A stretch of DNA of 64,000 bases from Dryococelus australis (GCA_029891345.1 CM057006.1:46257556-46321555); one strand, 5' to 3'. Positions 11,828-22,945 are shown, numbered from the stretch's first letter. The notes: generated from the letters alone by a model not told the origin. Numbers and translations are program-made.

Positions 11828-12100
11828 ACCTGTAAACAGCTTCGCGTTTCACAACCTCTGCAATGAGTATCCTCCGTACTTTCGCTAAATGCTGAATAAC
11901 AGTTATCTTACCAGAAGTACAGTCAATGATATGGCATATATATCATAATTACTGTATGCTTATTACCGTACTTGTTTCCACACGAGAAAGCTTTCAACTT
12001 AACTAAACTTCCATTAAAAGGCGAGAGATGTTAACCCGGGGATTTACAACCGAAAACCACTCAAAGGCGGAGGGATGCTTCACAGGCACTGGTCCCACAG
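11828..12100. other. Short unassigned spacer
   Basis: AT-rich sequence between two MITE-A copies. Nothing recognised. Confidence 0.4.
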
Positions 12101-12488
12101 AGGTTGTTCACGGTAAACAGAGCACTTTTGAAAGCCCTACTTACCATCTACGTCTGTGAGCACTGTGTATTTTTCCACCATACGTAAAATCTACATTTAA
12201 ATGGGCCTCATCACTTTATCCATGAGCCGAAAATGTTAAACTATTAAAAAAGTACACATTTTACAAATTTTCAAATTTTTACTCTTGTATTTAATAAATT
12301 TACCAATGTTTACTCTTGTATGCATAAAAAAAAAACCAAGTAAAGAAAATCGTTTCAGTATTCGTAAATGTTTATTTAAAATACACTTTTAATGCTATTT
12401 TCAGATGCGCAATTACTTTCATTTAGTTGTTACCACGTTCACTGGGCGCACTCCAATCTGCGTGCCGCGTAAAAATATACGCAGGCAA
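12101..12488 (-). mobile_element. MITE-A, minus orientation, one end missing
   Basis: Begins AGGTTGTTCACGGTAAACAG and reads CCCTACTTACCATCTACG through to CACTGGGCGCACTCC and ATATACGCAGGCA. The last roughly 40 bp, including the second terminus, are absent. In their place the next MITE-A copy begins immediately, so the two copies share a junction. Confidence 0.8.
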
Positions 12489-12836
12489 AGGCTATTCACG
12501 ATAAAGTGAGAGCTTTTGAAATCAACCTTAGAAATGTCACTGCTGATACCTTCATATATTTCTCGAGCGCACTGAGCGACATACGCCCAGCACAGTTGGT
12601 AACGATGGAGGAAAAGTAATTCCATACCTTAACGTTAAATAAAGAGTATTGGGTAACTATTTGTAAAATATTTACTTGTCTAATAATTTCACAATTTAAC
12701 TTGACGGACGCATGAATAAAATAGTGAGGCGCATGACAATGTTAATTTTACATTAAGGCGGAAGAATGCACAACGTGCGTACAATTAGATCTTAAGCAGG
12801 ACTTCCGAAAGTGCTCAGTTTTTCGTGAACGACCTT
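12489..12836 (+). mobile_element. MITE-A, internally deleted
   Basis: Begins AGGCTATTCACGATAAAGTG and ends AAAGTGCTCAGTTTTTCGTG plus AACGACCT. At about 348 bp it lacks roughly 70 bp between GGGTAACTATTTG and AAAATATTTACTTG that full copies have. Confidence 0.85.
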
Positions 12837-12983
12837 TAGGAAAAACTAAAATTCTTTGCAGTTGAATGGAGCGTGTATAAGAATTCAGAAACACTCGAGT
12901 GAGGATCGAACTGGACGAAACTTTCATCTGCCTCAAATGGAAATCTCCAAACCTTTTCGATTAAAAAGTTATTTTCAACAATA

Positions 12984-13080
12984 TAGGCTGTTTGCGGTTG
13001 AACATGTTTAAAGACCTGCTTAGGATCCAGTTTTTTTCTCCTCTTCTGTATTCTTACGCCGTACGCAATACTAAAATAGC
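12984..13080 (-). mobile_element. MITE-A terminal remnant
   Basis: ATAGGCTGTTTGCGG, then AAGACCTGCTTAGGATCCAG, then TGTATTCTTACGCCGTACGC matches the first 95 bp of a reversed MITE-A in order, with heavy divergence. The rest is lost. Confidence 0.5.
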
Positions 13081-13332
13081 AGCACGAACCCGACGACGCG
13101 ATTCACCCGTACTTCGAGCTGAACTGTCAGATTTTTACGAAACGTATCTATATTACTGGTGACGTTAGTTACAGCTCTCACGTGCATACAACAGACAATC
13201 ATTGACTTGTCCACAAATTTAAACATTGCAATTCTTGTGCGGCGTTAAAGCGGTCGCCTGCCTAGTGCTTGGAACGCGCTGCATCGTCTACGAAAGAAGA
13301 TTTCTTTTTTATTTATTTTTGACAAAACTATT

Positions 13333-14376
13333 ACGCTGGATTCACAATGCCACAACGAGCTTGCCCCGACAGTCCGACACGACTTTTCTGTCAAACGATT
13401 TCCACCACCAAAATTAGTTGTGTTTACAATACCCCGCCAGTTTCCATCAAACAAGTGTTGCGTGACTTTCGGGAAATCCTGGAATGGCCGAAAATACGCA
13501 TATTATCAGTAGTACCAACTAAGTTCCGATAAAGCCAATCTTGATCATCAATCTCAAACTTAATTTTCTTACGAGAATAAAGAACAGGAGTAGAGTGAAT
13601 ACTTTTTTCAAGACATTTTGCGGTAATGTTGGAGATACATTTGGGAAATTCTGGGTAATTTTGGAGTCATTTTCCAGTCATTTTGGAGTAATTTGATTAC
13701 AGCAGTACAATTAACGACATTTTCGTGTACTTGAAACAGTTTTCCCTCACGAGGATCAATATCTCCCAAATCCTGAGGTTTAGGAATCTTTGCTTGAAAT
13801 GGTTTTCTGAAGAAACAATGTTCTAAAAGACCACTACCAGCTTTAGAAGTTATACCTTCTAGACCAATATGGAATAAAAACTACAATAATATACAACTTT
13901 ATTCGCAAATCCATTACTCTTAAAAAGTCCACGTTTTATCTTCCTTATCAACATTATTAAAATAAGATAAAGTGGCCTGTAATTCAAAGAAATCACAAAT
14001 AATTGAACACTATTTTGTTCTGATAAAATTGGTAAAAAACGTATTTTTGGATTTTGGAACAGTGTCCACGAATATTTATGTTCGGCAATTTAACAGCTCT
14101 CCGTTACAAGATTATCAGGATGTACACAGATATTTTTAGTGTGAAATTTACCACCGCACGAGTGTTGTAGGGTTATGTTTATGGTTTTTTTTTCTGCTAG
14201 CAAGCGAATCCCACCAGTCCGACGCAGGTAGAGAGTAGAAAAAGAATCTTCTTTCGTCGGGCTGTTGGGGCTGCGATTTTGTCGGGGTGACCTTTATCCT
14301 GATCGGCGGGCATTTTTCATCAGCCTGTGTCGGGGCTGTTTTGTCGGACTGTCGGGGGGTTATTGTAAATCCAGCC
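13333..14376. mobile_element. Candidate DNA transposon with subterminal GTCGG repeats
   Basis: The left end GCTGGATTCACAATGCC with CCCCGACAGTCCGACA faces the right end, whose reverse complement reads GGCTGGATTTACAATA and CCCCCGACAGTCCGACA. Inside each end the core CCGAC recurs, densest at 14250-14360. Left flank TTA and right flank TCA could be a mutated 3-bp target duplication. The interior is AT-rich and has no transposase frame, so it would be non-autonomous. The superfamily is unresolved; a Harbinger-like trinucleotide target is only a guess. Confidence 0.45.
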
Positions 14377-14910
14377 TCAAACGTGGTCTCATAGGCCTGC
14401 TTACAGAAAGCTCATTCCGGACTTTCGAGACAACTCAATCACATTGGAAACATTATTTTCATGCCCTACAACCTAGCAGAAAATGGCTTTTTCGGAATCC
14501 TGTATCTCAAAATAAGAATTGTTACTGAAGAAAGCTAAAATTATACATTTAAAGAGGGGAAAATGTACATCTAAGAGTACCTAATGAAGCTAAAGTACGA
14601 GTAAAAGCAGCTGTCCGAAAAGCAAACAAAACAAGAGATCCGGGACAGACGAGAGTGAAACAGAACACAACGTGCAAGGACAAGGCCAAACAGGAAAGAA
14701 ACATAAAAATTAATCCAGTCCCAAAAAACGTTAAGGTTAATATTCTGGACAATTATGAAGAATAGAAGAGGAAGGAAAGACAACGATGTGTAAAATGTAG
14801 ATACGATAACACCGGAATGCAAATGAAACGCAGAAATAATCACCAGGGTTAGGCTGTAATTGATGAACTGATCGCGCATGCCCTAGTAGCAACAATCTCA
14901 CAGTTATTGG
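14377..14910. other. Unassigned sequence
   Basis: Purine-rich, with overlapping minus-strand frames (14549-14973) that read as hydrophobic low-information peptides. No family recognised. Confidence 0.4.
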
Positions 14911-15060
14911 TATAGGCTGTTCACGGTAAAGTGAGCACTTTTGAGGCACTCGTAAATTTTTCCTTTCAGCCATCTTTTATCCCTTAACCACCTTTTTAAA
15001 CAAATATTGTAACGTAAGTTATAAAACCACAGTGTGTATATTCCATAGTATACAGTTTGT
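14911..15060 (+). mobile_element. MITE-B, 3' end missing
   Basis: TATAGGCTGTTCACGGTAAA, AGTGAGCACTTTTGAGGC, TTTTTCCTTTCAGCCATC and CCACAGTGTGTATATTCCAT match the family B 5' half. The downstream half and second terminus are not recognisable. Confidence 0.8.
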
Positions 15061-15230
15061 GTGTTTAAAAAATTACATTACATAATAAAACCAATTTGTA
15101 ACAAAATAGTACGAGGATTTTACAATATCGGTTCTCGTTTGCGTTCAAAAAAATTATTTCTCGCAAAAGCTGTAGAAATTGGAGATCGTGGCCTAACACA
15201 TGCGCTTCTGTTCATCATGGCGAGGCCACG

Positions 15231-16046
15231 TTAACGCAGTTAATACACTTTTTGAAGCAAACCCTTGGAAAATCATCCAATGAATGACGCATTTCACCGT
15301 TTTCTAAATATGTCCTGAAACACAAGCGTTTTATACTTTTGTTAACATAAAAGAATCTTTTGTTCAATTAAAACATTGCATTATATTTTATAAATCAAAA
15401 TATTTAATTTAAAATTAATGTGAATAAAAGAGAAAAAACAGGCGTGTTGATAATGCCTAAAGGCTGTTAACAGTAAAATTAGCACATTAGTTAGCCCTGC
15501 TTAAGATCTACTTGTATGGCACGTTGTGTATTATCTAGACTTATGTAAAATGAACACTGTCTTCGGTCTCATCACTTTATTCGTGCGTTGGTCAAGTGAA
15601 ACTTTGAAATTATTAGAAAAGTAAATATTTCACAAGTATTCTCCTTTTTACACTTCGATACATAAAAAAAAAAGTACAAAGCGAAATAGATATTTTAAGT
15701 TATTACAAATGGTTACCGAACACTTTAAATCTGAAGTTAAGATATGGAACTATTTTCCAGCCATCGTTATCAACTTTACTGGGCGAATGGCAGTCAGTGC
15801 GCCCGATATATGCAGGCAGGAGAAGTGACTTTTTTTAAGGTCGAGTTCATAAGTGCTCACTTTATCGTGAACAGCCTTTCGTAAAAACCAGTTCTCCTGC
15901 AAAATATTACTAAACTTAGTGCGCACGAATGCGGTGCGTTGTCGCTTTGGTGTAATTTTCTTCGCTTTGTTTGCATGAGGCGGAGGAATACCCTGAAAGT
16001 AGAAATGTAGCATAGCTTCGGAAAAGTTGGAAGTAACCATGGATAG
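15231..16046 (+). mobile_element. MITE-C interrupted by a MITE-A
   Basis: The left part (ACACTTTTTGAAGCAAACC, AATCATCCAATGAATGACG, CACAAGCGTTTTATAC, GTGTTGATAATGCC) and the right part (GTAAAAACCAGTTCTCCTGC, GTGCGCACGAATGCGGTGCG, ATGAGGCGGAGGAATACCC, GGAAGTAACCATGGAT) together make one family C element like that at 28844-29260. They are split by the MITE-A at 15461-15877. Comparison with the uninterrupted copy shows the insertion at a TA. Confidence 0.8.
15461..15877 (-). mobile_element. MITE-A inserted in MITE-C
   Basis: Starts AGGCTGTTAACAGTAAAATT, then CCTGCTTAAGATCTACTTG, and ends AAGTGCTCACTTTATCGTGA, ACAGCCT. The left flank GCCTA and right flank TCGTAAAA, set against GCCTAGTAAAA in the empty relative near 29085, fit a TA duplication whose right copy mutated to TC. 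Confidence 0.9.
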
Positions 16047-18072
16047 AAGATAAACAAAACCGCTTTAATATTCCCCGCTACATTCAAGAGACGCCTAACC
16101 CGCTGGACTGTGATGTCCGGCACAACTACTTGTGTTCGGTCCTGTTTGGTGCGGCGAGGGACGTTTCGTTTTACAAGATGAAACTCTTTTCTTGTTGAGA
16201 TACATTCTTCGACTTTTACATTCAGTTTCGTGGCGATAATTTGCTTATTTCCTGGTTTTCAACACCCTCCCCACAATCACTTTCATAGTGTGTTTCGGTG
16301 TGGCCTTCTAGGGCAGAGTTGTAAATCTAAAAACGGATTTCCATTTCTTTTCTAAAACAACCGGAGATTGTGGGGGGGGGGGGAATCCCAAAGACAAGTA
16401 AAAGGACTGGACAGGGCTCAGCAGCTACAGCACAAAAATCATTGCTGTGCATAACTAATACGTGTGAAAAAAATATAACACCAGCAAGCTAAATGACATC
16501 CACAAACTACCTGAAGAAGTCCCAACAGCGTTTAACGAACCACGACAAAATGATTGAATGGGCGTAACACTAGTAAACAATTTACCTGCTTGCTCTTTCC
16601 GTTAATGTCCAATTTAAAGGGCCTTACATTAACAGCGACTAAAATTACACATCAAGAACGATTTTAAAGAGCAAACAAAATTCACTGATACAAAATAGGT
16701 ACATTTAGAGCCACTGAACGCGAAATGGACAAATTTCCCTGCAGTCAAAAAGTCTGTAATTACTTCGAATGAGCTACTAATGCTGAATGGCACTCGTTTG
16801 AAACGTTACGTTACATTACCACGTTTTATTGTAACGCTTTTAACTTTTACGATTCTACAACATACGCCAGCTACCGTACTTTACGATTCCTCGACTTTAC
16901 GTGCAAATAAGTTTAATATGACGGCTTCCATTGAATATTTTAAGTGTAGAAAATACGCACGTGTGCAACCATGCGTGAAATACTCTAGTACTGCTGAAGC
17001 GATAGGGATTTAAATCTTGTATCAGTAACACAGAAATTTTTATTTGCTCCCCTATTTCTTTTCTACAAAAAAAAACTACACGCTATCGAATTTTAACAAA
17101 TGCGAAACCACTAACGTCTTTTTTTTTCACGTTTCCTTTTTATATCAGCTCAACTTACGACGTTTGTGTGAAAATGCTAGGTTACGTAAAGTCCCGGGTA
17201 TCCTAAAATTTTAAGATAAAATAAGTCTTACTGAATAGGACAACTTTTTTGTCAATTTGCTGCCTGGACTTCTGCGAAGACATGCTAACGAAGTTGACAT
17301 GAACATAAATCCCCCCCCCCCCTTTTTTTCTCTCTCTGCTGGAATTGTGGTCTGGGTAAAATCGTATCTGTACTGCCTCGTCGTTACTAGCTGCTCACTT
17401 ATCTTACCATACACACATACTAGTCAGTTAAGATATCTTAGTGGCTATAAAAGCAATGTAATCTCTGGTAAATGTATAAACGCTTCAACAAGCGTTGTTT
17501 TACTTCGACGAGATGCCTTGTTAACATTCGAAATGAATGATATGTCGTTGCGAAATGACCTCGTCCTCCTCCTGGTGAATTTGTTCAGGGTGGCAGTGGT
17601 AACGATTATTTTAGAAAGTTTCAGTACCACTGATTTAATACTTTCGTGACTTAAGATACATGCAAATTAATGAACTGCAGTTAATCACAGTAACCTAACT
17701 TATGACAGCTGTAACAAAACATGCACGCATTTTAAAAATTATATAGTTATTTTTTAATGCGTACTATTAAAATAATTTTAGTATTTGCACCTGATTTTAA
17801 ATAGTTGCCAGAAGGCGACCCTACAATTGTTTGACGTATTATAGTTCTGGTAGAAAATGTACAGAAAATTAGAGACCGGCAAAGAATAACTGTAGCCAAG
17901 CATAAGGAGCACAATAAAGAAATCGGAACTTAGATACGTTCAGCACATGCAGCTTGTATCATCATGTGGCTAGCAAAAATTACTTACGTGACCAGTAATA
18001 TGATTGCCAGCAACACAAACCTGGCTAGAAATCTATCCTAGGTGCGTGAATACATATAGGCCTAAAAGGTGT
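16047..18072. other. Unassigned AT-rich sequence
   Basis: About 2 kb. It contains a 12-G run (16372-16383) and a 12-C run (17311-17322). A 130-residue plus frame (17257-17649) starts across the C run and is opposed by frames on the minus strand. It lacks codon bias or known motifs and I do not call it. Confidence 0.4.
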
Positions 18073-18838
18073 TGACTAACCTGTCTAAATTCAAACCACA
18101 GAATCTTTGGATTAAAATAAACAAAAAATCCTACTAACAAAATTTTGGAAAGGTCATGAGTATTTTTATATTTAAGTAGAAGTTAGGCAAAACAACGCAG
18201 GGAGTCCGCAACTTCTCGTACGTACGTGGACAGCAAGTTTCATACCACGAAGGCGAACGGAACTGGCACGTCATGCAGAGAGCGCCGCTAGTGGTGTTGC
18301 TTCTTAGTATACGCGTATCAAACTACATGAACAATGGGAAATTAACAGTTAAGTAGTAAAGGCTGCTATAGGCTATTCACGGTAAAGTGAGCACTTTTGA
18401 AAGCCCTCTCATTTGGAATAATAGTCAATAAATATTTTATTGTCGCCTTAGACGTTTACTTCCAGTGCGGTGCGATACACACACTGTGTTTATTATTTAG
18501 ATGGCGATATTTAGTTAGAAATATGATTAACGGATTTTAAAAATGGCTGATAGGAAAAGTAACTAGAGCCTCAAAAGTGCTCACTTTACCGTGAACAGCC
18601 CATATAAGTGATTGCATTTAATTTCCGGCATGGTGCGCCAATTCCGTTCGCCCTCGTGGTATACAACTTGTAAGGCATGCAGCTACGTGAAGCTGAGGAC
18701 ACCTACGTTGTTTTGCCGAACTTCAACCGAAATTTAAAAATACTACACGACCTTCTACAAACATGATGTTACTAAGAGTTTTTATCTGTGTTTACAATAG
18801 TCCACTGAAGCTGTGGTTTGTATTTCGACATGTTAATG
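18073..18838. mobile_element. FB3 fold-back element with MITE-B in the loop
   Basis: The left arm (TGTCTAAATTCAAACCACAG, TAGAAGTTAGGCAAAACAAC, CATACCACGAAGGCGAACGG) is repeated in reverse in the right arm, whose complement reads TGTCGAAATACAAACCACAG, TGAAGTTCGGCAAAACAAC, TATACCACGAGGGCGAACGG. Arms are about 200 bp each. The loop 18287-18625 carries a MITE-B. No coding capacity. A fragment of the same family is at 36018-36065. Confidence 0.75.
18368..18604 (-). mobile_element. MITE-B, complete, minus orientation
   Basis: ATAGGCTATTCACGGTAAAG to CAAAAGTGCTCACTTTACCG and TGAACAGCCCATA. Internal blocks AATAATAGTCAATAAATA and AAAATGGCTGATAGG are family B reversed. It sits between the two arms of FB3. 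Confidence 0.9.
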
Positions 18839-19686
18839 AAAAACATCTTGTATATCTATTGCATATATACACACGCACCACACAATATGATAATGGACGC
18901 ACAGCCTGACGAATATATCATTTATACGAATCCAAGCATAATGCGCCAGGTAGAGTCTGCTAAACCACGATTTCTCAAATATTTTCAGCACAGCGTACGT
19001 CACAAAAATTAATGTTAGTCGCCGTATGTGTCCGAAGCTGTCGTGGGAACCAACAATTTAACCAGTATTTTATCACTTGTTCGAACGACGAGATACCAGA
19101 ACCTATTTTTAGTCCGACCACCAGGCGATTAGTATACGCGCAATTTTATTTTTAACATATTGTAAGACTACATTAATAGGAAACTGACGATAACAGAACC
19201 GGTGCTAAGAAAGATGTAGAAAAAAATGCCTCGGAGGTAATCGCAGACAGAACGCTTCGTAAGTAAGATGGTTAAAACTTCAGCTTCCCGGGAAGAGGAA
19301 TCTTCGGCGAATAAAACGTAGGTAGTTACGCTGCAAGTTTCCATTTACACCGCGGTCCCGTCGCCAGCTTACTGTCACTGCGCCTTCAAGCGGTACAACA
19401 CGTTCGACTAGCCGGCTCCCTTCTACGCCACTTTCTGTTGCCTATATTAGGAACGAGTGCACTATTTTTGACAATTCTGAAGGCACGTCTGATTTACAAC
19501 TGTTTCCATGGATACGGCTGTCTCTTCCCCGCCATAAATGATGTTTACACACACATACTCCGTTGTCAAACTGCCCAGTATGTCAACAGAAAATATTTTG
19601 CCATTATAATTATTGTGCACAAAAAAAAACTACTTTCAGATCTGTCGAAAGCGCGCTCGTTCGTGAAACGGACTATTACCAGAGGG
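18839..19686. other. Unassigned sequence
   Basis: Mixed AT-rich and CpG-containing sequence with no recognised feature. Confidence 0.4.
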
Positions 19687-19880
19687 GGTCGCGGTGGTGG
19701 CGTGGTTAGACTACTCGCCTCCCACTCAGGCTAACCAGGTTCGATTCCCGGCGGGGTAGCTCTCTCCCGTTTCTCCCTCGCCCTTGAATTCCGGCGCTGC
19801 TCCATTCTCACCTCGTTTCACCCTCATCGGCTCAAGACCTCGATGTTAAGAGCCGCCCAAATCGCTCCACTCTAATCCAA
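19687..19880 (+). mobile_element. SINE-S with tRNA head, internally deleted
   Basis: The head has an A-box-like TGGTGGCGTGGTTAGACTAC and a good B box GGTTCGATTCC. The body then jumps to CTCCCGTTTCTCCCTCGCCC and ends AGAGCCGCCCAAATCGCTCC. The segment between the B box and the CTCCCG block is shorter than in other copies. Confidence 0.85.
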
Positions 19881-20338
19881 TATAACCTGAATTCCAAAGC
19901 GTAGTTAAGTACACAAGGCATAACGCACTATTTATGTTGGTGCAGTAAATATGTAGCATTACCTTGGCGAACGTCACGACTTCAAAAATTTCTTCCTGGA
20001 CTTAAGTACGCCATGAAATAAAAAGTATATGAATTATCATCTCAGCAGAAAGGGTGAAAGAGAAATAGCAAGGCGTACATTTAAGACGTACGCGATCAGG
20101 CCGCTTGAAACGGCGATGTAAAATCACTTTAGAGCGACTACGCGTGCAAACTACAGACATCGAACACACACAACCTTCGAATGACCTCGTGCACGCCAAC
20201 CGAAAGACGAGAAACACGCAAAAGGCGGAAAGTTGCGTGCGACCTCGCACGAAGATTACGTCCAGAGTTGCTCCTGGATGTCCGTGTTGATACCAGCAAA
20301 CATCGTTCTCGTACATGTACCACGCAGACACTAAACGA
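19881..20338. other. Unassigned sequence
   Basis: Contains overlapping open frames on both strands (20002-20349 minus, 20105-20369 plus) that run to the edge of the next MITE-C. No motif is recognisable. Confidence 0.4.
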
Positions 20339-20740
20339 TTATAATCCATTCACAGTTACTTCACACTGATCTGAAACCCTGCTATTCCTCCACCTCGTGC
20401 AAACTAAGCTTAATTAAGTCCATAAAATTACACCAAAGAACATCGCACCGTATTCGTACGCAATAAGTTGTAATAATATTCTGCATGCGAACTGTTTCTT
20501 ACCAAGCACTACCAACACACATGTGTCCTCACTGTTTTTATTCATATTAATTATAATTGATATAATATACAAATAAAATATAGGTAAGACTTGAAATTAA
20601 CGAAAAATTATAAAGTTTTATGTTAAAAGAAGTATAAAACGACCGTGACACATGGTGTATTTGGGAAATAACTTAACACGTCATACATGGGGTAATTTTT
20701 CAAAGGTTTGATTCGAAAAGTGTGAAAAAACCACGAATAG
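20339..20740 (-). mobile_element. MITE-C, complete, minus orientation
   Basis: ATAATCCATTCACAGTTACT, TCACACTGATCTGAAACCCT, TGCAAACTAAGCTTAATTAA, TACCAACACACATGTGTCCT, CATGGGGTAATTTTTCAAAG and the end AAAAGTGTGAAAAAACCACG, AATAG. The terminus resembles those of MITE-A and B, with ACTTCACACTTTT in place of AAGTGAGCACTTTT. Confidence 0.85.
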
Positions 20741-21745
20741 ACAGCTAATTGACAGCAGCAAGCTGAAAACTCCAGGGTAAATTACAGTTAAAACACGTAC
20801 ACGGGAGGTATACGGGAGTCATAATTCTGTACTCAATTCCGTACTTCAACCCTTACAAATTATACGTTCCCGTAAAAAAGTAAAATGTTAACATACTGTA
20901 TCGCAACCTGTAATTAAATAGTTTTCCCTCAAAAATAGTATAAAATACAATGCATGAATATTATAGGGCTGATTGTATGGAATTAAAAAAAAAAATCAGA
21001 GGGTAGGGGCACATGAGAAGGCAAAGAGTCCGAATAGGCGATTCTATAACGGAGAGAACGCTATAAGGTCGACTCTAGCCGACTCCCCACTTGCCCATCG
21101 CCTCTACGGGCAAGGCGCTCAACAGGTGCGCAATATTTCCGCCGGCGACTCACCTAAAAGTGACTAAGCTGTGACTGTACATTTGTATGGCAAGCTAGCA
21201 AAGATAAAAGTATGATGCGGGTCTAAAAAAAAAAAAATCTGAAGTTCCTGTGTAAAAAAATGTATCAACTTAAACTGATAAAAAAAAACTGGTTTAGCCA
21301 TTTCCACGTACCCCCCATTATTAAAAAGGGGGGGGGGGGGGTCTCTGAGTTTAAGTTAAAACTTGAAACATTTCTTTGGCCACGGAACGATTCTTAAATG
21401 CTTTCCGTGTTCTGTCACTACTACAAAATATCGCAACGTTTTCCAATGACGTGTTTTCTACCAAACCTATATCTGCAATGAACTTCAAGCACCAACACTT
21501 GAGAATGCGTTAGACATAAATCAAGGGCGTGAAAGTTCATTGCATTCTACAAGTTTATGGGAGGCAACATGAAAAAAACCCCAAGAAATGGCAATCACTA
21601 CATAACTGCCGTTACCGACTTTTACAGCGCATATTTTACCACCAGTATAATGCATTCTTGGCGAGTTATATCTTGCGCCGTAAATCTGCACGTGCCATTG
21701 CGGCTAAGATATTGTGCAAAATATTTGTTTACACAGCTGTCAACT
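20741..21745. other. Unassigned sequence
   Basis: AT-rich with a small GC-richer patch at 21000-21170 and a 14-G run at 21328-21341. No gene recognised. Confidence 0.4.
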
Positions 21746-22114
21746 GATAATAGTCCAATCGTGGTAACTTACTACCTATCTGAAGCCCTGCGGAAGTTCA
21801 CCTTCCCTCTCAAGCTATTCCCCCAGCTCATGTAAACAGAGCTAAACCAAGTCATGAAAATTAATACTGAAGAACAACGCACCCCGTTAGTGGGCTCTCA
21901 GTAGGCATTACCAACACACCTGTTTTTATTCGTACTAATTATACATTGAGTATTATAATTTATGTATAAAATTCACGCAAAAGTTCACTATAATAAAAAT
22001 TGCCATCTTTTTATGTTAGCAGACGTATAAGCGGCTTTCGATACATTACGGTTTTAGGAAACAACTAAACCCGTCATTCAAGTTTGATTCCAAAATTTGA
22101 AGATGCCGCGAAAA
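21746..22114 (-). mobile_element. MITE-C, minus orientation
   Basis: ATAATAGTCCAATCGTGGTA, CTATCTGAAGCCCTGCGGAA, CAGCTCATGTAAACAGAGCT, ACCAACACACCTGTTTTTAT and TTGATTCCAAAATTTGAAG follow family C order. More diverged than the neighbouring copy. Confidence 0.8.
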
Positions 22115-22302
22115 GTCTGTATCTAGGATCGGCCTTTCTTCGTTTTTCTACGTTCGGCGTACTTGGATTAACGTATTTGGCGTTAATTTCTGCTCCACCA
22201 CGCCCTCAAGAGCACCAACTTCCGCCCAGCGGGAGACCTGGTGGTTCGAGTCCCAGCACAGCACACCCCTACACGGATGAAGGAAAAAAGGGGGGGGGGG
22301 GT
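22115..22302. other. Spacer with B-box-like motif and poly(G) run
   Basis: Contains GGTGGTTCGAGTCCCAGCAC near 22241 (a tRNA-like B box without a convincing A box) and a 12-G run at 22290-22301. Possibly a ruined tRNA-derived SINE. Confidence 0.3.
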
Positions 22303-22308
22303 CGGTAC

Positions 22309-22484
22309 CTGTGCACGAGGCTGGAGCGGCGCTCGGTCGGGGGCGGGGCGGAGGCGGCGCCGGCGAAGCTGCCCCGCCTCTCGGTGGAGACGGACGGCGG
22401 CTTGTCAAGCACCGTCAGCGACCTGCGACGCCGCTCCCGGCCCAGCATGGTCGCCGACTGCCACGTGGCACCCTCACGCCTCAT
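22309..22484 (-). CDS. Candidate first coding exon, unknown gene
   Basis: A GC-rich minus-strand frame starts at an ATG in good context (GTCGCCATGAGG), reads 58 codons with strong G/C preference at third positions, and meets a consensus donor CAG/GTACCG at 22309/22308. The peptide is Arg/Ser/Pro-rich; it includes LGRERRRRSLTVLDKPP and ends near TERRSSLVH, resembling a disordered, phosphorylatable N-terminal region. A second ATG 12 codons in also has good context. I do not recognise the protein. No downstream exon was found, so it could instead be a chance frame in a CpG island. Confidence 0.4.
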
Positions 22485-22640
22485 GGCGACGCCCGCCGTA
22501 CATGTCCTCCGCCGTAGCTGCTGCTGCCTGGGACGTCGGGCCGGCCCGCTGGTTGCCTAGCGACTGCCCCGCCGCCGGCTCTGCTATCCCGCCGCAACCC
22601 CTCCTAACGTAACCCCCCCTCCCTTACCCTCAACTGATTT
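22485..22640 (-). promoter_or_regulatory. CpG-rich region upstream of the candidate exon
   Basis: Very GC-rich sequence directly 5' (minus strand) of the candidate exon, falling back to AT-rich beyond about 22640. No TATA box. It would suit a 5' UTR or CpG-type promoter if the exon is real. Confidence 0.3.
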
Positions 22641-22756
22641 CTTCTCCCCGCTTGAACCGGCAATACGTAGTCCTGCAAGACCAACACACTAAACACGGCG
22701 TAGAGTTAAATCTTCGGCGCACGTACACCTACACTGACCTACCACACGCCAATATA

Positions 22757-22945
22757 AGTTCGATTTTCGCGCGTGGGAATCGTGGCGGACGATGCCACTG
22801 TTGACTGCATGTTCCCTCGGGGGGATCTCCTATTTCCCCCACGCCCTTGCATTCCGGCGCTGCTCCATTCCCACGTCACTTCACCCTCACCACAGGCTCT
22901 CAAGACCTCTTATGCTAAGAGCCGTCCAAATCTCCCACCACACTC
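22757..22945 (+). mobile_element. SINE-S, head truncated
   Basis: TTTTCGCGCGTGGGAATCGT, GGCGGACGATGCCACTG, GGGATCTCCTATTTCCCCC, GCATTCCGGCGCTGCTCC, AGGCTCTCAAGACCTC and AGAGCCGTCCAAATCTCCC. It has a small insertion (CCACA) before GGCTCTCAAG. Upstream TTCGATTTTCG may be the tail of the B box. Confidence 0.85.

Noticed and set aside
17257-17649. 130-residue plus frame
   Set aside because: It crosses a 12-C run, is AT-biased afterwards and has no recognisable motif or splice context.
22084-22560. 158-residue plus frame
   Set aside because: It begins within a MITE-C end, crosses a poly(G) run and lies opposite the better-supported minus-strand candidate exon.
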